Of a stretch of 56,754 nt of DNA, positions 1 to 9,410 are shown one piece after another (position 1 is the stretch's first letter; each line of letters starts with the position of its first letter). The position numbers were made by a program, and so were the translations under genes. The stretch lies in NCBI GenBank assembly GCA_946415475.1, contig CAMKSQ010000011.1, positions 1-56,754 of the forward strand. The letters run 5' to 3'. Under the pieces are notes generated by a model. The model did no database searches and had not been told where the DNA came from. It saw only the letters and a list, made by a program, of their open reading frames with translations. This DNA comes from an uncultured Bacteroidales bacterium. Its GTDB lineage: Bacteria; Bacteroidota; Bacteroidia; Bacteroidales; UBA932.

Positions 1-20
1 GTATTCCTTCCGTTGTCCTG

Positions 21-100
21 AAGGTCCAGGGCGTGGACCTTCGCGCAAAAAAAGTGTAGGAAAATTGTATTGAGGGTCCATCGTGTGGACCTTCGCGCAA
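21..100. repeat. Two copies of a short hairpin repeat ending in CGCGCAA
   Basis: Bases 21-41 form a hairpin (AAGGTCCA / TGGACCTT, 5-nt loop) followed by CGCGCAA; bases 74-100 repeat it with a one-base-shorter left arm (GGTCCA / TGGACC) and the same CGCGCAA tail. No gene overlaps them. They open the 365-base non-coding stretch at the window edge. Confidence 0.6.
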
Positions 101-101
101 G

Positions 102-289
102 GAGATCCCGGATTAAGTCCGGGATGAGGCGGATCAAGCCCGGGATGAGGGGCAAGTCGGACATGTGGCAGAAAGGAGATCCCGGGTCAAGCCCGGGATG
201 AGGCGGATCAAGCCCGGGATGAGGAGAGTCAAGTCCGGGATGAGGATGGTCAAGCCCGGGATGAGGAGGGTTAGAGCCGGCAATGACGG
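102..289. repeat. Degenerate array of 21-28 bp palindromic units
   Basis: Two full units (102-129 and 176-203) are palindromes with GAGAT at one end, CCCGG stems and ATGAG at the other. Truncated 21-bp units, each ending in the same half-palindrome (AAGCCCGGGATGAGG or close variants), follow at 130-150, 204-224, 225-245 and 246-266, and a diverged one lies at about 267-289. Read on the minus strand the full unit has the layout CTCAT-stem-CTTGA-stem-ATCTC, the same as the palindromes inside ksgA, dapF and before the aminotransferase gene. No coding capacity was recognised here. Confidence 0.75.
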
Positions 290-327
290 CATCGGAATCC
301 AATAATATACTCGCGTAAAAGTAATAC

Positions 328-335
328 TATTTTTG
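328..335 (+). promoter_or_regulatory. -7 promoter box (TATTTTTG) of the membrane regulator gene
   Basis: TATTTTTG matches the Bacteroidetes -7 element TAnnTTTG and lies 30 nt before the ATG at 366. No good TTTG is found at the -33 position, so the promoter may be weak or activator-dependent. Confidence 0.5.
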
Positions 336-365
336 TATTTGCAAGAAAATCAGTAACTTTACCTC

Positions 366-1961
366 ATGAACAGACCTGTTTTTATTATGCTTTTCCTGTG
401 CCTGTCGATGGGTACGGCATGGGGACACAACCACGAAATCGAGCAAAAACTCCGGGAGGTGGATGCCGCCCTGGAGCAAAAGGCCGATTATGACGCCAGT
501 AAGGAGGAAAGGATCAACCGGCTCAGGGGAGACCTTCGCGACGCCGTGGACGAAAGCGGCCGCTGGGAAGCCACGTTCCACCTGTACGAGGAATATGCCA
601 GTTATAAGTACGATTCGGCCTACAACTATGCGCTGGCCCTGGGCGAGATGGCGGCCAATTCACCAATTCAGGACTTGGTAGCCGAGGCCGAATTGGCCAA
701 GGTCATCTGCCTCATCAACGCCGGTCTGTTCAAGGAAGCCTTCGACACGGCATCGACAATCTCGGAAGACCGGCTCTCTTCCCGCGTCCGGCTCAGTTAT
801 TACAGGACGATGGTGCGGCTCAACTACTCAGCCAGAGGATACGCCCAAACCGAGCCGTACTGGGACCAGTACTCGCAGGCCGGAGAATACTACAGCCGAA
901 AAGTCCTGGAGACCGTTCCGGAAAATTCCCGTATATGGCATGAGTATAACGCCAATTTCCTGATGGAAAACAGGCAGTTTGAGGAAGGCGTGGAAGAATT
1001 TACCGCCCTGCTGGAAACCCCGGGACTGGATTTGCACTCCCGCGCCATCTACGCCTCGTCCATGGGCTGGATGCTCCAACTCCTGGGACGGGAAGATGAG
1101 GCGCTTCTGGCCATTTGTGAATCGGCCATCTGCGATATCAAATCGTCCACCAAGGAAACCACTGCGCTGCGTATACTGGCCGAATATCTCAGCCGCCGCG
1201 GAGAGGTGGAACGCCCCACCCGTTACGTGAGAGCCTCTTTTGACGATGCCAACTTCTACAATGCCCGTCTGCGCAAGCTGGAGGTGGGTGCTGTTCTGCC
1301 CCGGGTAGAGAAGAACCACTACGACAGCCTCAGCAGGCAGCATAAACTCATGGGAATCAGCATTATCCTGACCATCATCATTGCCGTGATTGCCGTTGTA
1401 GCCCAAGCTTTCTTCCGCCGGCAGAACCGCCGCCTGCACGAGGCCCGGGCCGGCATTGAAGAGCGCAACCGACGGCTGGAGGACGCCAACGCCCGCCTGG
1501 CGGAAGCCAATGCCATCAAGGCGGAATACATCGGCAACTCGTTCTATATCAATTCCGAATTCATTGAAAAGATGTCCCAGCTATACAAGCTGGTGGATCG
1601 CATGCTGGTTACGCGCCAGTACGATGAACTTCGGCGTTCCCTCAAAGAATCTACGTTGGACAAGGAAAGGGACAGCATGTATGAGTCCTTCGACAACACC
1701 TTCCTCAAGATATTCCCCACATTCGTCAACGACTACAACGCCCTGTTCCCGGAAACGGAGCAGATTTTTCCCACACATGGGCTGAATCCCGAGATGCGCA
1801 TCTTCGCCCTTATCCGTCTGGGCATCCAGGAACCCGAACGCATCGCCCGCTTCCTGGACTACTCTGTACACACCATCAATACGTACAAAACACGTGTAAA
1901 GAACAAATCCTGGGTGGAAAACGAACGTTTTGAGGCGGAAATCATGCAAATAGGGAAATAA
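366..1961 (+). CDS. Membrane-anchored DUF6377-type regulator with C-terminal helix-turn-helix
   Basis: 531 aa. A signal peptide or N-terminal membrane segment (about residues 1-20) is followed by a helical, TPR-like periplasmic region to about residue 320, one transmembrane helix (about 328-350, rich in Ile/Val/Ala), a charged coiled coil, and a C-terminal region whose last 60 residues (IQEPERIARFLDYSVHTINT) look like a LuxR-type helix-turn-helix. This architecture is that of DUF6377 proteins of Bacteroidetes, which commonly sit beside SusC/SusD genes. It is the first gene before the susC operon in the same direction, so a role as the glucan-sensing regulator of that locus is inferred; ligand and targets are unknown. 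It has no kinase or receiver domain. Confidence 0.75.
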   Translation: MNRPVFIMLFLCLSMGTAWGHNHEIEQKLREVDAALEQKADYDASKEERINRLRGDLRDAVDESGRWEATFHLYEEYASYKYDSAYNYALALGEMAANSPIQDLVAEAELAKVICLINAGLFKEAFDTASTISEDRLSSRVRLSYYRTMVRLNYSARGYAQTEPYWDQYSQAGEYYSRKVLETVPENSRIWHEYNANFLMENRQFEEGVEEFTALLETPGLDLHSRAIYASSMGWMLQLLGREDEALLAICESAICDIKSSTKETTALRILAEYLSRRGEVERPTRYVRASFDDANFYNARLRKLEVGAVLPRVEKNHYDSLSRQHKLMGISIILTIIIAVIAVVAQAFFRRQNRRLHEARAGIEERNRRLEDANARLAEANAIKAEYIGNSFYINSEFIEKMSQLYKLVDRMLVTRQYDELRRSLKESTLDKERDSMYESFDNTFLKIFPTFVNDYNALFPETEQIFPTHGLNPEMRIFALIRLGIQEPERIARFLDYSVHTINTYKTRVKNKSWVENERFEAEIMQIGK

Positions 1962-1988
1962 TCCCGTTATATTTTTCTCCTTTTTTCA

Positions 1989-2025
1989 TTTTGCCAATAC
2001 GCTGATATTCAGTGTGTTGGCAAAA
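1989..2025. promoter_or_regulatory. Perfect 9-bp inverted repeat upstream of susC
   Basis: TTTTGCCAA at 1989-1997 and TTGGCAAAA at 2017-2025 form a perfect inverted repeat with a 19-nt spacer, between the regulator gene and the susC promoter. It could be an operator for the upstream regulator or a weak terminator of it; the position about 60 nt before the -7 box favours an operator. Inference only. Confidence 0.4.
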
Positions 2026-2086
2026 ATATTATGCGTTTAGGCATTATAATTCCTTTATGTAAATAGGACGCGCCCGTGAAAGGGGG

Positions 2087-2094
2087 TACTTTTG
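2087..2094 (+). promoter_or_regulatory. -7 box (TACTTTTG) of the susC operon
   Basis: TACTTTTG fits TAnnTTTG, 67 nt before the chosen ATG. No matching -33 TTTG is present at the right distance, as expected for an activator-dependent promoter. Confidence 0.5.
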
Positions 2095-2161
2095 CGAAAC
2101 CACATTGGTACACAACACATTGGAACACAACTCCAAAATTATAACCAACACACGCAACCCT

Positions 2162-5092
2162 ATGAAAAGGATTATTTCCGCTTTGACCCTCTGGCTCAGC
2201 CTGACGGTCATGGTGTTCGCCCAGGGCGGATACCAGGTGAAGGGTGTGGTCATGGATAGCCAAGGACCCGTCATTGGCGCCACTGTCATGGAACAGGGCA
2301 CGTCCAATGGTACGGCCACCGGGCTGGACGGCGACTACATCCTGCGCGTCTCTTCCCCCGAAGCACTGGTGGAAATCAGTTGCATCGGCTATGCAACACA
2401 GGTTTTCCCTGCCAAGGAGGTCCCTGCGACCATCCGGTTGGAAGAAGACAGCGAATTTTTGGATGACGTAGTCGTGATTGGCTACGGCACTCTGTCCAAG
2501 AAGGAATTGTCGGCCTCCGTCGTGCAGGTCGACAGCAAAGATTTCTTCCGGGGCACCACCAACAACCCCATGACCATGCTCACGGGTAAAGTGGCCGGTC
2601 TCAACGTCGTTACCAGCCAGGGTTCCAACCCGAACTCCGGCTCTGACTTTCAGATTCGTGGCGCCACTTCCCTGAACGCCGGCAACGGACCTCTGGTGGT
2701 GATCGACGGCATTCCCGGCGGTGAACTCCGCAGCCTGTCTCCCCAGGACATCGAGTCCATGACCGTCCTGAAGGACGCGGCATCGGCCTCCATCTACGGC
2801 ACCAGCGGTGCTAACGGTGTGATTCTCATCACCACCAAGAAAGGCTCCAAGGATGAACCTGGCACCGCACACGTCACCTACGACGGCGCTTTCAACGTGA
2901 ACTTCGCCAAGGATCCCATCCCGGTGCTTACGGCCGATGAATGGGTTCGTTCCCGCCGCGGAACGGACTACGGTTACCGCACCGACTGGTACAAAGCCCT
3001 GCTCCGCAAGTTCTCCTATGGCCACAGCCACTATGTGTCCGTGGACGGAAGCACCAAGAAGGGCTCCTACAACGCCTCTGTCAACTACAAGAACTCCCTG
3101 GGTGTGGACCTGGTGGACGCCCGTGAAGAATTCGGCGCCCGCGCCGCTTTGGAGCAGCGCCTCATCAAGGACATCTTCCAGATCAACGTTTCCTTGAACG
3201 TACGTCGCGTGAACGAGGAATATGGTAACGACGGTTCCTTCGGCACCGCCCTCACCATCAACCCTACCTTCCCTATATATAATGAGGATGGCTCCTACTA
3301 TCAGCCCACCGCTCCCACCAACGCTACCAACCCGGTGGAAGCCATGCTGAACAAGACCGCAAACGGCCAGCGCCTGTTTGCCACCGGCGCCGTTTCCCTC
3401 AAGGCGAACTTCATTAAGAACGACGTTCATAATTTCAGTTCCACCATCACTTACTCGCTGGACTATAACGATTACAAGAGCAACAACTACACGCCCATCG
3501 AGTCCCACGACAAGTATTGGAACGGTTATGAAGGTACCGCTTCGCTCAACTATTCCAAGAACTGGCGCAACCAGTTGGAATGGCTGTTCAATTACTCCTT
3601 CCACCAGGACGCCCACCACATCAACGCCGTGGCCGGCTACTCCTATCAGGACTTCAACTCGGAGAGCATGGGCATGACCAACCGCGGTTTCGCCTACGAC
3701 TCCATTTTGTGGAACGATATCGGCGCCGGTACCGCCCGCACCGAGAATCCCGCCCAGACCGGCATGAGCTCCGGCAAGTCCCTCTCCAAGGTAATTGCCC
3801 TCCTGGCCCGTGTCAACTATAATTGGAACAACTTGATTTTCGTCCAGGCCTCCATCCGTCGGGAAGGTGCCACCAACTTTGGTGACAAGAACAAGTGGGG
3901 TAATTTCCCTGCCGCTTCCATCGCCTGGGAAATCGCCAATATGGGCTTTATGAGCGGCGCCAAAGCGGTGAACAGCCTCAAGCCCCGTTTCTCCTTCGGT
4001 ATCACCGGCCGTCGCGGCGGTTCCAACGTGGCCCGTCCTACCTACGGCAGCCATGGTCAGTATTATATGGACGGCGAATGGGTGATCGGTTATCGTCCCG
4101 CCTCCAACGAGAACCCTGAACTGCGCTGGGAGAAACTGATGGCCATCAACTTCGGTGTCGATTTCGCCTTCTTCGACAACCGCCTGCGCGGTAGTCTGGA
4201 CCTGTACGACCGCGAGAGCCCGGACCTGCTGTACAACTACACGGCTCCCCAGCCTCCGTTCATCCACAGCTCCATCCTGGTGAACGTCGGTAAGACCCAG
4301 AACCTGGGTGCCGAACTCTCCGTCGAGGGAGACATCTTCGCCAAGACCAAAGTAAAGTGGACTTCCGGCATCAATGCCTCTGTGGGCTATTCCCGCATCG
4401 TGACCCTGTCCAACCAGATCTACGGCGCTTCCTACATCGATATGCTGGGAACCGGCGGCCTGGGACAGACCTCTTACTATTATCGCTACACGGAAGGCAG
4501 CCGCATCGGCCAGCTGTACGGTTATCAGGCCGCCGGCGTGAACGAGTACGGCGATATGATGGTGTATGACAATGAAGGCAACACCATTACCGCTGCATCG
4601 GCCAATGCCGCCTACAAGCGTTATATCGGCAATACCATTCCCAAGCTGTTCCTCTCCTGGAACAACACCATCCGCTACAAGAACTGGGATTTGAACATCT
4701 TCATGAACGGCGCCTTCGGCCATATGATTTACAACAACCGCCGCGCCGGCAACCTGCAGAGTTCCGGTAACGCCAACGTGTTCCGCAGCGCTTATACCAC
4801 TGACAAGAACGTCCGTGAATACGGCGGTGTGGTTACTTCCTACTTCCTGGAGAAGGGTGACTTCATGAAAATCCAGAACATCACCCTGGGTTACACGTTC
4901 GTCCCCAAGCAGAAAGACATCCTGCAGAGCCTGCGTGTGTTCCTCACCGCATCGGATCTGTACACCTTCACCGGCTACACCGGCACAGACCCGGCTCTGT
5001 TGAGCACCAACGGTCTCACCCCGGGCGTGGACAATGGCACTGGCTATCCTGAAACCCGCGTGGTCACCCTGGGTGCCACCGTCACCTTCTAA
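2162..5092 (+). CDS. susC: SusC-like TonB-dependent outer-membrane glucan transporter
   Basis: 976 aa from ATG 2162. The first ~20 residues are a signal peptide ending VMVFAQG. Residues about 22-95 form a carboxypeptidase-regulatory-like domain (KGVVMDSQGPVIGATV), followed by the SusC-family segment DDVVVIGYGTLSKKELS and a plug domain (ATSLNAGNGPLVVIDGIPGG, DAASASIYGTSGANGVILIT), then a long 22-strand barrel. The protein imports oligosaccharides through the outer membrane with energy from TonB. An in-frame extension upstream to 2105 has no signal-peptide character and was rejected. First gene of an operon with susD (12-nt gap), a CBM26-like lipoprotein and two amylases, so starch or related alpha-glucans are the likely substrate. 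Confidence 0.93.
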   Translation: MKRIISALTLWLSLTVMVFAQGGYQVKGVVMDSQGPVIGATVMEQGTSNGTATGLDGDYILRVSSPEALVEISCIGYATQVFPAKEVPATIRLEEDSEFLDDVVVIGYGTLSKKELSASVVQVDSKDFFRGTTNNPMTMLTGKVAGLNVVTSQGSNPNSGSDFQIRGATSLNAGNGPLVVIDGIPGGELRSLSPQDIESMTVLKDAASASIYGTSGANGVILITTKKGSKDEPGTAHVTYDGAFNVNFAKDPIPVLTADEWVRSRRGTDYGYRTDWYKALLRKFSYGHSHYVSVDGSTKKGSYNASVNYKNSLGVDLVDAREEFGARAALEQRLIKDIFQINVSLNVRRVNEEYGNDGSFGTALTINPTFPIYNEDGSYYQPTAPTNATNPVEAMLNKTANGQRLFATGAVSLKANFIKNDVHNFSSTITYSLDYNDYKSNNYTPIESHDKYWNGYEGTASLNYSKNWRNQLEWLFNYSFHQDAHHINAVAGYSYQDFNSESMGMTNRGFAYDSILWNDIGAGTARTENPAQTGMSSGKSLSKVIALLARVNYNWNNLIFVQASIRREGATNFGDKNKWGNFPAASIAWEIANMGFMSGAKAVNSLKPRFSFGITGRRGGSNVARPTYGSHGQYYMDGEWVIGYRPASNENPELRWEKLMAINFGVDFAFFDNRLRGSLDLYDRESPDLLYNYTAPQPPFIHSSILVNVGKTQNLGAELSVEGDIFAKTKVKWTSGINASVGYSRIVTLSNQIYGASYIDMLGTGGLGQTSYYYRYTEGSRIGQLYGYQAAGVNEYGDMMVYDNEGNTITAASANAAYKRYIGNTIPKLFLSWNNTIRYKNWDLNIFMNGAFGHMIYNNRRAGNLQSSGNANVFRSAYTTDKNVREYGGVVTSYFLEKGDFMKIQNITLGYTFVPKQKDILQSLRVFLTASDLYTFTGYTGTDPALLSTNGLTPGVDNGTGYPETRVVTLGATVTF

Positions 5093-5104
5093 TCGGACTG
5101 CCTT

Positions 5105-6910
5105 ATGAGAAAGATATTCAATACCCTTATTATGGCGGTTGCCGCTGTTAGCCTTACCGCCTGCTTCGACCTCTCCGAGAAAGCCTTCAACCGCATCGAG
5201 AAAGACAATTTCTACCAGAACGAAGGCAGCGTGAAAGGTGCCATCGCCTCTGTGTACTACACGGCGGAAGGTTCCTTCGGCGAGTATTTCTTCTACCTGA
5301 ACGAGTTCTCTGCCGACCAGATTGCCTGGCGCGTATGGAACGGCGGCCAGTGGGGCTGGGACAACGCCGAAAAGTTCGTGCTGTCCTCCCACACCTGGAC
5401 CTCGGAATCCACCATCATCAGAAGCGCCTGGAACAACACCTGGGGCGCTATCGGCGAATGCAACAGTATCATCCACGACCTGGAGACCATCAACCTGGAC
5501 GCCATCGGCGTTACCCAGGAGAGGGCTGCCCAGTACATCGACGAGATGAAGACCCTGCGCGCCTGGTGCTACTACAACCTCTTCGAGGTATGGGGTGGCG
5601 CCCTGCCGCTGAACACCGAGGTGACCTCTACGGTTCCCCCGTCTGCCGACCCCGACTTCGACACCTCCTGCAAGAAAATCTGGCAGTTCATGATTGACGA
5701 GCTGGATGCCAGCCTGGAGAACCTTCCCGTACAGAACGTGAACCGCATGAACCAGGCCGCCAACCGTATGCTCAAGGCCCGTCTGCTGTTCAACGCCGAG
5801 GTTTTCATCAAGGAAAACCACTATGCCGAGGCTGCCACCCTGTGCCAGAGCATCCTGAACGGCGATTTTGGCAACTACAGCCTGGCCGGCGACTTCCGGG
5901 ACATCTACAACATTACCAATGTCAGCTGCCCCGAGGTTGTGTTCGCACTGGCTTCAGAATATGGCAAGTCCCATAGCAACGCTTACAACTGCCGCGACGT
6001 CACCTTCTTCCCCTACAACGCCTTCGGTGATCCGGAGTCCATCTTTGGCTCCAACAACGACCAGGGTCGATGGAACTGCGTGATTATTGCCCCGTCCCAC
6101 GACAACACCGGTACGGTGCTTCCTACCGGCGGTACCGACACCGGCGGCAAGTCCTTCATCTTCGACTACGGCGACAAACTGGGTGCCGTATGGGATAGGT
6201 TTGACGACAAGGATATCCGTAAGAAGGCCTATCATGCCGATACCGACGGCAACTGGGAAGGCCTCTTCCTCCTGGGTCCCCAGGTGGACTACTATACCGG
6301 TGCCGCTCTTCCCGCCGACGCCGACCGCGAAGGCCAGAATCTGGTCTATGTGGACCAGGTGGGTACCTTCCAGAACAAGGGCCGCGACCTGGCTCCCGTG
6401 ATGTCCCCGCACTGGGGTGAAACCAACTCTGGTTACCGTCTGGTACGCTATCCTGTGCTTCCTGACGTCTGCGGCGTAGACTTCCGCGACATTGACGAGG
6501 TGGAATTCCGCCTGGCCGAGGTTTACTACATGCTGGCCGAGTGCAAGCTGCGCGCCGGTGATGCCAATGGCGCCAAAGACCTGGTGAACCAGGTGCGCAA
6601 GCGTTATTTCAGCGCCGCCGACTGGAACACCAAGAAGGATGAACCCGGTCCCGGTTTCACCGCCTTCGACGAAGACTGGATGCTGAACGAGTGGGGCAAG
6701 GAGTTCCTTTGCGAGGGACGCCGTCGCCGCACCGACCTCCGTCGCTTCGACAAGTTCACCCAGGGCCAGTGGTGGTTCTTCGGCCGTGGCGAGGGTGATG
6801 ACTCCTATCCCGCCAAGCGCGACCGCAAATATGAATGGTTCCCGCTCCCGGAAGCTGCGCTTACCGTGAATCCGGGCCTTGTACAGAATCCTAACTATGT
6901 AGCCAAATAG
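5105..6910 (+). CDS. susD: SusD/RagB-family glycan-binding lipoprotein
   Basis: 601 aa. A lipoprotein signal ends in LTAC (Cys20). The mature protein has SusD features: an N-terminal helical region (NFYQNEGSVKGAIASVYY), TPR-like helices with MKTLRAWCYYNLFEVWGGAL, and the C-terminal EVYYMLAECKLRAGDANGAK and EWGKEFLCEGRRRRTDLRRF segments. It forms the lid of the SusC transporter and binds glycan at the cell surface. Separated by 12 nt from susC and 2 nt from the next gene, so co-transcribed. Confidence 0.92.
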   Translation: MRKIFNTLIMAVAAVSLTACFDLSEKAFNRIEKDNFYQNEGSVKGAIASVYYTAEGSFGEYFFYLNEFSADQIAWRVWNGGQWGWDNAEKFVLSSHTWTSESTIIRSAWNNTWGAIGECNSIIHDLETINLDAIGVTQERAAQYIDEMKTLRAWCYYNLFEVWGGALPLNTEVTSTVPPSADPDFDTSCKKIWQFMIDELDASLENLPVQNVNRMNQAANRMLKARLLFNAEVFIKENHYAEAATLCQSILNGDFGNYSLAGDFRDIYNITNVSCPEVVFALASEYGKSHSNAYNCRDVTFFPYNAFGDPESIFGSNNDQGRWNCVIIAPSHDNTGTVLPTGGTDTGGKSFIFDYGDKLGAVWDRFDDKDIRKKAYHADTDGNWEGLFLLGPQVDYYTGAALPADADREGQNLVYVDQVGTFQNKGRDLAPVMSPHWGETNSGYRLVRYPVLPDVCGVDFRDIDEVEFRLAEVYYMLAECKLRAGDANGAKDLVNQVRKRYFSAADWNTKKDEPGPGFTAFDEDWMLNEWGKEFLCEGRRRRTDLRRFDKFTQGQWWFFGRGEGDDSYPAKRDRKYEWFPLPEAALTVNPGLVQNPNYVAK

Positions 6911-6912
6911 TC

Positions 6913-9354
6913 ATGAAAAGATTTTTTACATACCTGATACTTCCGGTCCTGGCCCTTGCCGCCTCCTGCGCAAAGACGGAGCCCGTTGACTTCGCGCACG
7001 AGCAGCAGGCCTTCAAGACCCTAAGTGATAAGATCCTGCTGGAGGTTATCATGCCGCAGGCGAGTGCCTCCACGGATGAAATCTACATCGTAGGCGCCTT
7101 CAATGGCGGCGAAGCGGCCATCGGCAACGCCTCTTACCTGATGACTCACTCCGAGACCATTACCTCTAAGTGGGGTATCTATCTGGATCCCGCTCAGTTC
7201 CAGGGCGGAAAAACCCTGGCCGACGGCTTTACCTTCTATAATGTAGAACAGGGTTACGAGCGCTCCTCGCGCAACGAGGCCGTTTCACACACCCTCACCA
7301 TCGGCGCCGGCCAATGGGCTAACGTCTATGCCGACAAGTGGGAGAAATACTTCCTGCCTGTCGATCCCGACGAAGGCAAGATTGTGCTGCCTGAGCACGA
7401 TGGTGTACGTATCTACATCATCGACCAGACCGGTTGGGACGAGATTGCCCTGTACCAGTGGGGTGACGTGAACAACTTCGGCGGCGACTGGCCCGGCGCA
7501 CAGGTTGCCGGCACCTGGACTGCCGATGGTCAGGAGTATAAGTACTTCGAGTATGGTGACGACATCTTCGGCCTGGCCCAGAACCTCATCTTCAACAACA
7601 ACGGCAACGGCACCCAGCTGGCCGACTACAACGTCACCTTCGCAGAGGGTGTCCAGGATTATTTCTTCCTGGTGACGGCCGACGGCGTGTCCGAAGCCCC
7701 GAACCCGGCAGAAGGTGGCGCTGTGGTCATCCCCGACCACGACGGTGTACGCGTGTGGGTGGACGACCAGACCGGTTGGGACGAGATTGCCCTGTACCAG
7801 TGGGGTGACGTGAACAACTTCGGCGGCGACTGGCCCGGCGCACAGGTGGCTGGCAGCGAGACCCTCGCCGGCATCGAGTACAAGTACTTCGAGTATGGAG
7901 ACGACATTTTCGGCCTCGCCCAGAACCTCATCTTCAACAACAACGGCGGTGGCACCCAGCTGGCCGACTACAACATTACCTTCGAGGAAGGCGTCAAGGA
8001 CTACTTCTTCCAAGTGACGGCCGATGGCGCTACGCTGCTGGATGGCCCTGGCGGCGGTGGTGGCAGTGTAGATCCCGGCCCCGGTCCCGAACCCCAACCC
8101 GAGCAACCTAAGGAGGACGTGGTTGTCTTTGTCCAGGATCTGAGCGGCTGGGATGAACTGGCCCTGTATACGTGGGGCGACAAGAACGTCGAAGGAAAAG
8201 ATCTCTGCGGTGACTGGCCCGGCATCGCTCCGGCCGGAACCCAGAAGGTGGGTACGGTAAGCTACAAGGTATTCGAAGTGCCGGATGCCCTGGGCCGTTC
8301 CGCGAACCTCATCTTCAACAACAATGGTGCTGGCTCCCAGACGGGCGACCTGGCCCTCATCCTGGAAGAGGTCCAATTCGTCCAGCTGGCCGATGACGGT
8401 GCGGGAAATATTGTCGCAACCGTTATCGATCCTACCCAGGCGGACATCCGGATTTATATCCAGAACAAGACCGACTGGGAAGAGATTGCTCTGTATGCTT
8501 ATGGTGACGCAGAAGCCTTCGGTAGCTGGCCCGGTGCCACGCCCATCAACGTGGAAACCGTCGGCGATGTCGATTACCTGGTCTTCGGCCTCACGGCCGA
8601 TATGGCGGGCAAGAAACTCAACCTCATTGTGAACAACAATGGCGGCGGAAAGCAGCTGGAGGAATTTGCCATCACCGTTCCGGAGGATGAAATCTTCTTG
8701 ACCATCAACGCCAGTTACTCGCTTGGCCCCGTGGATGGTAATCCTCGCGGCGCCGACAAGAAGCGTGTAGCCATCTTCGTGGATGACCAGACCAGTTGGG
8801 ACGCCATCGCCCTGTACCAGTGGGGCAACGTAAACAATCTGGGTGGCGGCTGGCCCGGTGCACAGCCCGGCGGCATCATTACTATCGGCGAAACCGATTA
8901 CAAGGTGTTCTTCTATGAGGATGCCCTTGGACTCTCCCAAAGCCTCATTTTCAACAACAACGGCGGCGGCACCCAGTTGGCCGACTATGCCCTCAAGTTC
9001 GAACAGAATGAGTATTTCCTGACTGTTACCGACACAGGGGTGACTCCTATCGACAATCCTACCGCTTCCGTGGTATTTGTCGATGACCAGACCGGCTGGG
9101 AAGCCATCACCCTGTATATGTGGGGCGATGTGAACAACCTGGGCGGCGGCTGGCCCGGCATCCCGGTGAGCGGCACCGCCACTGTCAACGAGATCAATAC
9201 CAAGGCGTTTGTAGTGATGGACGCTATCGGCAACTCCGAGAATCTCATCTTCAACAACAACGGCGACGGCACCCAGTTGCCCGACTATGCCCTCAAGTAT
9301 GAGCGGAATGCTTACTACCTGAAGGTGACGGCTACCGGTGTCAATGTCTTCTAG
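6913..9354 (+). CDS. Surface lipoprotein with six tandem CBM26-like starch-binding modules
   Basis: 813 aa. Lipobox LAASC (Cys19). An N-terminal domain to about residue 150 is probably a SusE/F-like beta-sandwich. Six homologous modules follow, starting near residues 167, 281, 404, 512, 620 and 720. Each has a W(D/E)xIxLYxWGD segment, a WPG turn and LIFNNNGxGxQ, typical of starch-binding family 26 modules, with the conserved Trp and Tyr expected to stack on glucan. A Gly/Pro-rich linker (about residues 378-398) separates modules 2 and 3. It occupies the SusE/SusF position of a starch locus. Modules 1 and 2 share 83 identical bases, which points to recent duplication or gene conversion. CBM family assignment is by eye. 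Confidence 0.8.
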   Translation: MKRFFTYLILPVLALAASCAKTEPVDFAHEQQAFKTLSDKILLEVIMPQASASTDEIYIVGAFNGGEAAIGNASYLMTHSETITSKWGIYLDPAQFQGGKTLADGFTFYNVEQGYERSSRNEAVSHTLTIGAGQWANVYADKWEKYFLPVDPDEGKIVLPEHDGVRIYIIDQTGWDEIALYQWGDVNNFGGDWPGAQVAGTWTADGQEYKYFEYGDDIFGLAQNLIFNNNGNGTQLADYNVTFAEGVQDYFFLVTADGVSEAPNPAEGGAVVIPDHDGVRVWVDDQTGWDEIALYQWGDVNNFGGDWPGAQVAGSETLAGIEYKYFEYGDDIFGLAQNLIFNNNGGGTQLADYNITFEEGVKDYFFQVTADGATLLDGPGGGGGSVDPGPGPEPQPEQPKEDVVVFVQDLSGWDELALYTWGDKNVEGKDLCGDWPGIAPAGTQKVGTVSYKVFEVPDALGRSANLIFNNNGAGSQTGDLALILEEVQFVQLADDGAGNIVATVIDPTQADIRIYIQNKTDWEEIALYAYGDAEAFGSWPGATPINVETVGDVDYLVFGLTADMAGKKLNLIVNNNGGGKQLEEFAITVPEDEIFLTINASYSLGPVDGNPRGADKKRVAIFVDDQTSWDAIALYQWGNVNNLGGGWPGAQPGGIITIGETDYKVFFYEDALGLSQSLIFNNNGGGTQLADYALKFEQNEYFLTVTDTGVTPIDNPTASVVFVDDQTGWEAITLYMWGDVNNLGGGWPGIPVSGTATVNEINTKAFVVMDAIGNSENLIFNNNGDGTQLPDYALKYERNAYYLKVTATGVNVF
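7423..7847 (+). repeat. Pair of identical 83-bp segments in CBM26 modules 1 and 2
   Basis: Bases 7423-7505 and 7765-7847 are identical by eye over 83 bp, 342 bp apart and in phase. Modules 3-6 share the protein motif but are clearly diverged in DNA. Confidence 0.85.
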
Positions 9355-9410
9355 TTAACTTTTCGGGTCGGCGCCCCTGACCGGACGCCGGCCTGCCAAT
9401 CCTTAAGCTT

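Noticed and set aside
102..289. Possible CRISPR array
   Set aside because: Units are adjacent or overlapping half-palindromes without unique spacers of regular length, and no cas genes are present. The 22-bp repeats at 31618-31705 fail for the same reason.
2009..5821. A 1270-codon open frame on the minus strand across susC and susD
   Set aside because: It is antisense to two well-supported genes, has no family resemblance or promoter, and is explained by codon bias leaving the opposite frame free of stops. Similar long antisense frames at 7285-8940, 25859-27532, 34265-36310 and elsewhere were dropped for the same reason.
9355..9410. Terminator between the CBM lipoprotein and GH13 genes
   Set aside because: Only a weak 5-bp GC stem without a U-tract is present; the operon most likely continues.
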